64,000 nucleotides of DNA. Source: Cellulomonas sp. NS3. GTDB lineage: Bacteria; Actinomycetota; Actinomycetes; Actinomycetales; Cellulomonadaceae. Location: contig NZ_CP103289.1 in the NCBI RefSeq assembly GCF_024757985.1, positions 310,001 through 374,000 of the forward strand, given 5' to 3'. Numbering within the stretch: the stretch's first letter is position 1; the number at the start of each line of letters is the position of its first letter. Shown here piece by piece: positions 61,171-64,000 of this stretch. A program made the position numbers and the translations under genes. The notes under the pieces were generated by a model. The model had not been told where the DNA came from and did not search any database. It worked only from the letters and a program-made list of their open reading frames with translations.

Positions 61171-64000
61171 TCAGGGCGCCGTGCGGAACGACTTCGTCGG
61201 GCCGACGAGCGTGCCGTGCTCGTTGGTCGCGACGACCCGGAACCAGTACGTGGTCCCGCGCGCGAGCCCGGTCAGCGGGTAGCGCAGCGTCTTCTCGTAC
61301 GTCAGCGCCGTGAGCTCCTGCGTCGCCGTGACCTGGCCCAGCGCCGGCGTCGTCCCCCACTCGAGGTACGCCGTCGTCGCGGCGCGGTGCGGGTGCACCC
61401 CGGCGTAGGGCTCGGCCGAGCCGGTCGTGACCAGCGAGGCGCCCGCCCAGGTCGTCGTCGGCGGGCCGGCGGTGTACGTCGTGTGGTCGAGGACGGTGCT
61501 GCCGGCGGCGGTGGTCACGGTGAGCCGCCAGTAGTACGTGCTGCCGGGCTGCAGGTCCGGGACGGTGAACGCGAGGTGCGTCTTGTTGAGGACGGCGGCG
61601 AGATCCATGACGGGGCTTGCGCTCCCGTACGCCGTCGTCGGACCCCACTCCATCTGCGCGTGCCCGACGATGCCGCCGGTCTCGACCCACGCGTTGAGCT
61701 CGACGGACGTCGCGGTGACGTTCCGCACCGAGGTGGTCGCACGGGGTGCCGCCGCGGACGTGACGGTGTGGCGGTCGACGTTCGTGGTCCCTGCCGCGTC
61801 CGTCACCGTCAGGACCGCCCGGAACGAGCCGCCCGCGTACGTGTGCGGGATCGTCGACGGCGGCTGACCCTCGCCGCCCGTCGACGTGCCGTCCCCGAAG
61901 TCGAGGGTCCAGCGCGTCACGCCGGTCCCGTTCGGGTGCCCGCTGCCGGTGCTGCGTGACGCGTCGAACGTCACGGCCAGCGGCGACGGGCCGACGAGCG
62001 TCGACGGCTCGAGCCACGCGGAGGCCCGACCGTGCGCCGAGGCGCGCGCCCCGGCGTCGGCGAACCCGGCGACCGCCCGCTCCGACGACGTGATCCACCA
62101 CTCGCAGTTGCCGGTCGTGTTGAACACCGTGACGGCCTTGACCTCGGGCCACGCCGCGAGCGTCGACATCGTCTCCCGGTACCAGTTCGCCTTGCGCTCG
62201 GGGTCGAGCGCGTCCTCGAACGAGTTCCACTCGGCGAGCATCAGCGGCTTGCCGTGCGCGATGCCCCACGTGCGGAACGGGGTCGCGATCTCCGCCATCG
62301 TGCGCCAGCGCTGCGGCACACCCGTCGTGCAGCCGTTCCAGTTGTACGGGTCGAGCGCGACCCAGTCGACGACGTCGTCGCCGGGGTACAGGTCGTCCGC
62401 GCCGACCTTGGTCGGGGTCGTCGGCGGGCTGTTGAACGCGGCCGGGGTCATGACCCACGTCCACGCCACGTTGGTCACGCCCTCGGCGCGGAACACCTCG
62501 ACGTAGTGCCGGTACGCGGCACGGTAGTCGGCGGGCGAGCCGTACTCGGGGGAGTAGTCGGGCTCGTGGTGGAAGACGAGGTACAGCGGGACCTCGAGCG
62601 ACCGCACGCCCGCCGCCTGCTCGCGGATCCGCGCGTCGTGCACGCCGCTCGCGACCTCGGCCCACGGCAGCTTCGTGCCGTTGCGGAGCTTCGGCAGGAT
62701 CGACAGGACCGGCGTGCGACCACGCTCGACCGACTGCCGCACCGACGACGGCGGCATCGGGTCGTCCCAGATCGCGTACCAGCGGAGCAGGTCGAGCTTG
62801 CGCCCGACCAGGGACTCCAGGTCACGCATGGCCGTCTCGGTGTCCGGCGCGTCCCGCGTCCCTGCGAACGCGCCGAAGTGCAGGCCCTGCGCGGGCGTGA
62901 GCTGCTGCGAGGCGGTGAGGACCGGGGGTGTGGTCGGCGTCGGCGGGGGCGTGACGCTCGCGGTGGGGGACGGCGTGGGCGTGGGGGACGGGACCGACGG
63001 CGTGGGTGTGGGGGTGGGGGTCGGTGTGGCCGTGGGGGTGGGGCTGGCCGTGGGGGTCGGCGTGGGCGTGGGGGACGGGGCCGACGGCGTGGGTGTGGGG
63101 GTGGGGGTCGGGCTCGGTGCCGGGCTCGTCGAGACGGTCGGGCTCGGTGTCGGGCTCGCCGTCGGGCTCGGGTTGGCGGAGGGGCTCGGGCTGGCCGTCG
63201 GCGTCGGCGTCGCCGTGGTCGTGGGGCTCGCCGTGGGCTTCGGGGTCGTCGACGGAGTGGGCGTCGCGGAGGGCGTCGGCGTAGGGGTGGTCGTCGGCCT
63301 GGGCGTCACGGAGGACGCCGGCGTCGGGTTGGCCGTGGGGGTGGGTGTGGCCGACGGCGTGGGCGTGACCGACGGCGTGGGGGTGGCCGTAGGGGAGGAG
63401 ATGGCCGACGGCGAGGCGGTGGTGGAGGGCTTCGGCGTGGGCGTCGGCGTGGCGGTGGCCGTGGCGGAGGGCTTGGGCGTGGCCGTCGGGCTGGGTGCGG
63501 CCGACGGGGTAGGTGTGGCCGACGGGGTGGGTGTGGCCGGCCTCACCGTCGGGGTCGGGGTGGCGGACGGCGTCGGGGTGGGGGTGACTGACGGCGTCGG
63601 CGTCGGTCGGACGGGGAGGACCGGCTTCGGGGTGGGCGTCGGGCGCCGGACGGAGCTCGTCGGCGGGATGGCCCGGCGCAGGTCGGCGGTCCGCGGGCTC
63701 ACCCGGGTGCGACCCTCGAGCGAGACGAGCGACGGGTCGGGGCCGCCGACCGGTCGGACGGCCTCGCGCACGAGGTCCGCGATGCGAGGTGCGGGAGCGC
63801 TGCTGGCGGAGGGCGCCGTCGCGCCGGCGGCGGCGGTCAGCGCCGCGGGCGCGGGCGAGGTCGGGACGCGCGGCGCGGAGCTGAGCACCGCACCTGCCGA
63901 CGTCCCGGTCGTCGCCGCCGCCGGCGCCGGCGTCACCGTGCGGAGCAGCCGTGCGGCGTCGGCCGGCTCGCCGGGCAGCACGCCCCCGTCGAGCGCCCCG
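61171..64000 (-). CDS. Secreted GH26-like (mannanase-type) enzyme with long Pro/Thr linker, PKD and Fn3-like domains, N-terminus cut
   Basis: The frame is open through the right edge (at least 943 residues). In order: Ala-rich N-terminal region, a roughly 245-residue Pro/Thr/Ser linker, a GH26-like TIM barrel ([19 protein letters not shown]; acid/base Glu in [13 protein letters not shown]; nucleophile candidate Glu in [11 protein letters not shown]), a PKD domain ([15 protein letters not shown]) and two Fn3-like repeats ([37 protein letters not shown]). It probably acts on beta-mannan or a related glucan outside the cell. Signal peptide lies beyond the window. Confidence 0.82.
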   Translation of the reverse strand, partial: GALDGGVLPGEPADAARLLRTVTPAPAAATTGTSAGAVLSSAPRVPTSPAPAALTAAAGATAPSASSAPAPRIADLVREAVRPVGGPDPSLVSLEGRTRVSPRTADLRRAIPPTSSVRRPTPTPKPVLPVRPTPTPSVTPTPTPSATPTPTVRPATPTPSATPTPSAAPSPTATPKPSATATATPTPTPKPSTTASPSAISSPTATPTPSVTPTPSATPTPTANPTPASSVTPRPTTTPTPTPSATPTPSTTPKPTASPTTTATPTPTASPSPSANPSPTASPTPSPTVSTSPAPSPTPTPTPTPSAPSPTPTPTPTASPTPTATPTPTPTPTPSVPSPTPTPSPTASVTPPPTPTTPPVLTASQQLTPAQGLHFGAFAGTRDAPDTETAMRDLESLVGRKLDLLRWYAIWDDPMPPSSVRQSVERGRTPVLSILPKLRNGTKLPWAEVASGVHDARIREQAAGVRSLEVPLYLVFHHEPDYSPEYGSPADYRAAYRHYVEVFRAEGVTNVAWTWVMTPAAFNSPPTTPTKVGADDLYPGDDVVDWVALDPYNWNGCTTGVPQRWRTMAEIATPFRTWGIAHGKPLMLAEWNSFEDALDPERKANWYRETMSTLAAWPEVKAVTVFNTTGNCEWWITSSERAVAGFADAGARASAHGRASAWLEPSTLVGPSPLAVTFDASRSTGSGHPNGTGVTRWTLDFGDGTSTGGEGQPPSTIPHTYAGGSFRAVLTVTDAAGTTNVDRHTVTSAAAPRATTSVRNVTATSVELNAWVETGGIVGHAQMEWGPTTAYGSASPVMDLAAVLNKTHLAFTVPDLQPGSTYYWRLTVTTAAGSTVLDHTTYTAGPPTTTWAGASLVTTGSAEPYAGVHPHRAATTAYLEWGTTPALGQVTATQELTALTYEKTLRYPLTGLARGTTYWFRVVATNEHGTLVGPTKSFRTAP
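62921..63650 (-). repeat. Low-complexity DNA encoding the Pro/Thr linker
   Basis: About 730 bases of imperfect 6- to 12-bp repeats (on the coding strand mostly ACGCCCACCCCC-like units) encode runs of [11 protein letters not shown] and TPKPT. Repeats are irregular and copies diverge, so assembly errors or length variation between strains are possible here. Confidence 0.85.

Noticed and set aside
62032-63591. Plus-strand Gly/Arg-rich frame opposite the Pro/Thr linker
   Set aside because: It is the mirror of the repetitive linker DNA and continues through the GH26-like domain without protein-like composition.
62921-63650. CRISPR-like or satellite array
   Set aside because: Repeats are short, irregular and in frame with the linker; there are no constant repeats with unique spacers.

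Overview
The window is very GC-rich, coding-dense bacterial chromosome with frequent GTG starts and many ATGA/GTGA stop-start overlaps. A mycothiol-dependent-type enzyme, a SigE-family sigma factor, a CsoR copper switch, the C5 haem cluster and secreted plant-polysaccharide enzymes (a PL11 rhamnogalacturonan lyase and a GH26-like mannanase) point to a high-GC actinobacterium. Cellulomonadaceae or a close Micrococcales relative is my best guess, by inference only. I saw no tRNA, rRNA, CRISPR array, insertion sequence or prophage.

Layout. 1-9.5 kb: a large flippase/kinase-like membrane protein cut by the left edge, a secreted HAF-repeat protein, a MarR + DJ-1/PfpI operon divergent from a tiny HTH protein (both promoters carry clear operators), an LAxTG surface protein, an AlkD-like repair protein, a CPBP protease and a PfpI amidotransferase-like protein. 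9.6-16.2 kb: a four-gene ABC exporter operon behind a 29-bp near-palindrome, an alpha/beta hydrolase and two convergent diguanylate cyclases. 16.3-23.7 kb: the copper module csoR-copZ-copA, a sigma/anti-sigma-like pair, a lipid- or membrane-anchored orphan and nhaA, with a poorly explained 0.65-kb stretch before nhaA. 23.7-33.8 kb: two consecutive TetR-ATPase-permease modules, a MerR regulator, a mycothiol-type enzyme, an ElaA-type acetyltransferase and a HelD-like helicase.

34-43 kb: haem biosynthesis. hemA reads rightward; hemE-hemY and hemC-hemD-hemB-hemL read leftward. The enzymes carry glutamyl-tRNA to coproporphyrin(ogen); hemQ and hemH are not in the window. hemA and hemE diverge from only 46 bp. 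An uncharacterised gene (43.1-44.0 kb) has the same core promoter sequence. 44-50 kb: purB and a DUF4129/MoxR/DUF58 operon. 50-64 kb: PL11 lyase behind a LacI-type operator, a short solute-binding lipoprotein with a probable transporter remnant, an EamA exporter, a WXG100-like small protein coupled to a GxSxG hydrolase with a similar helical N-terminus, hisC, a probably frameshifted metallo-beta-lactamase-fold gene with its MarR regulator, an isochorismatase and a GH26-like enzyme cut by the right edge.

A recurring feature is a TAnnnT -10 box ending six or seven bases before the start codon, implying leaderless transcripts for about eleven genes. I used this, with ribosome-binding sites, to choose starts. 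No obviously new multi-gene defence or biosynthetic system is visible. The best leads are the WXG-like/hydrolase pair, the hem-like promoter on the 43.1-kb orphan, the overlapping hemA/hemE promoters, the frameshifted MBL gene and the transporter remnant.
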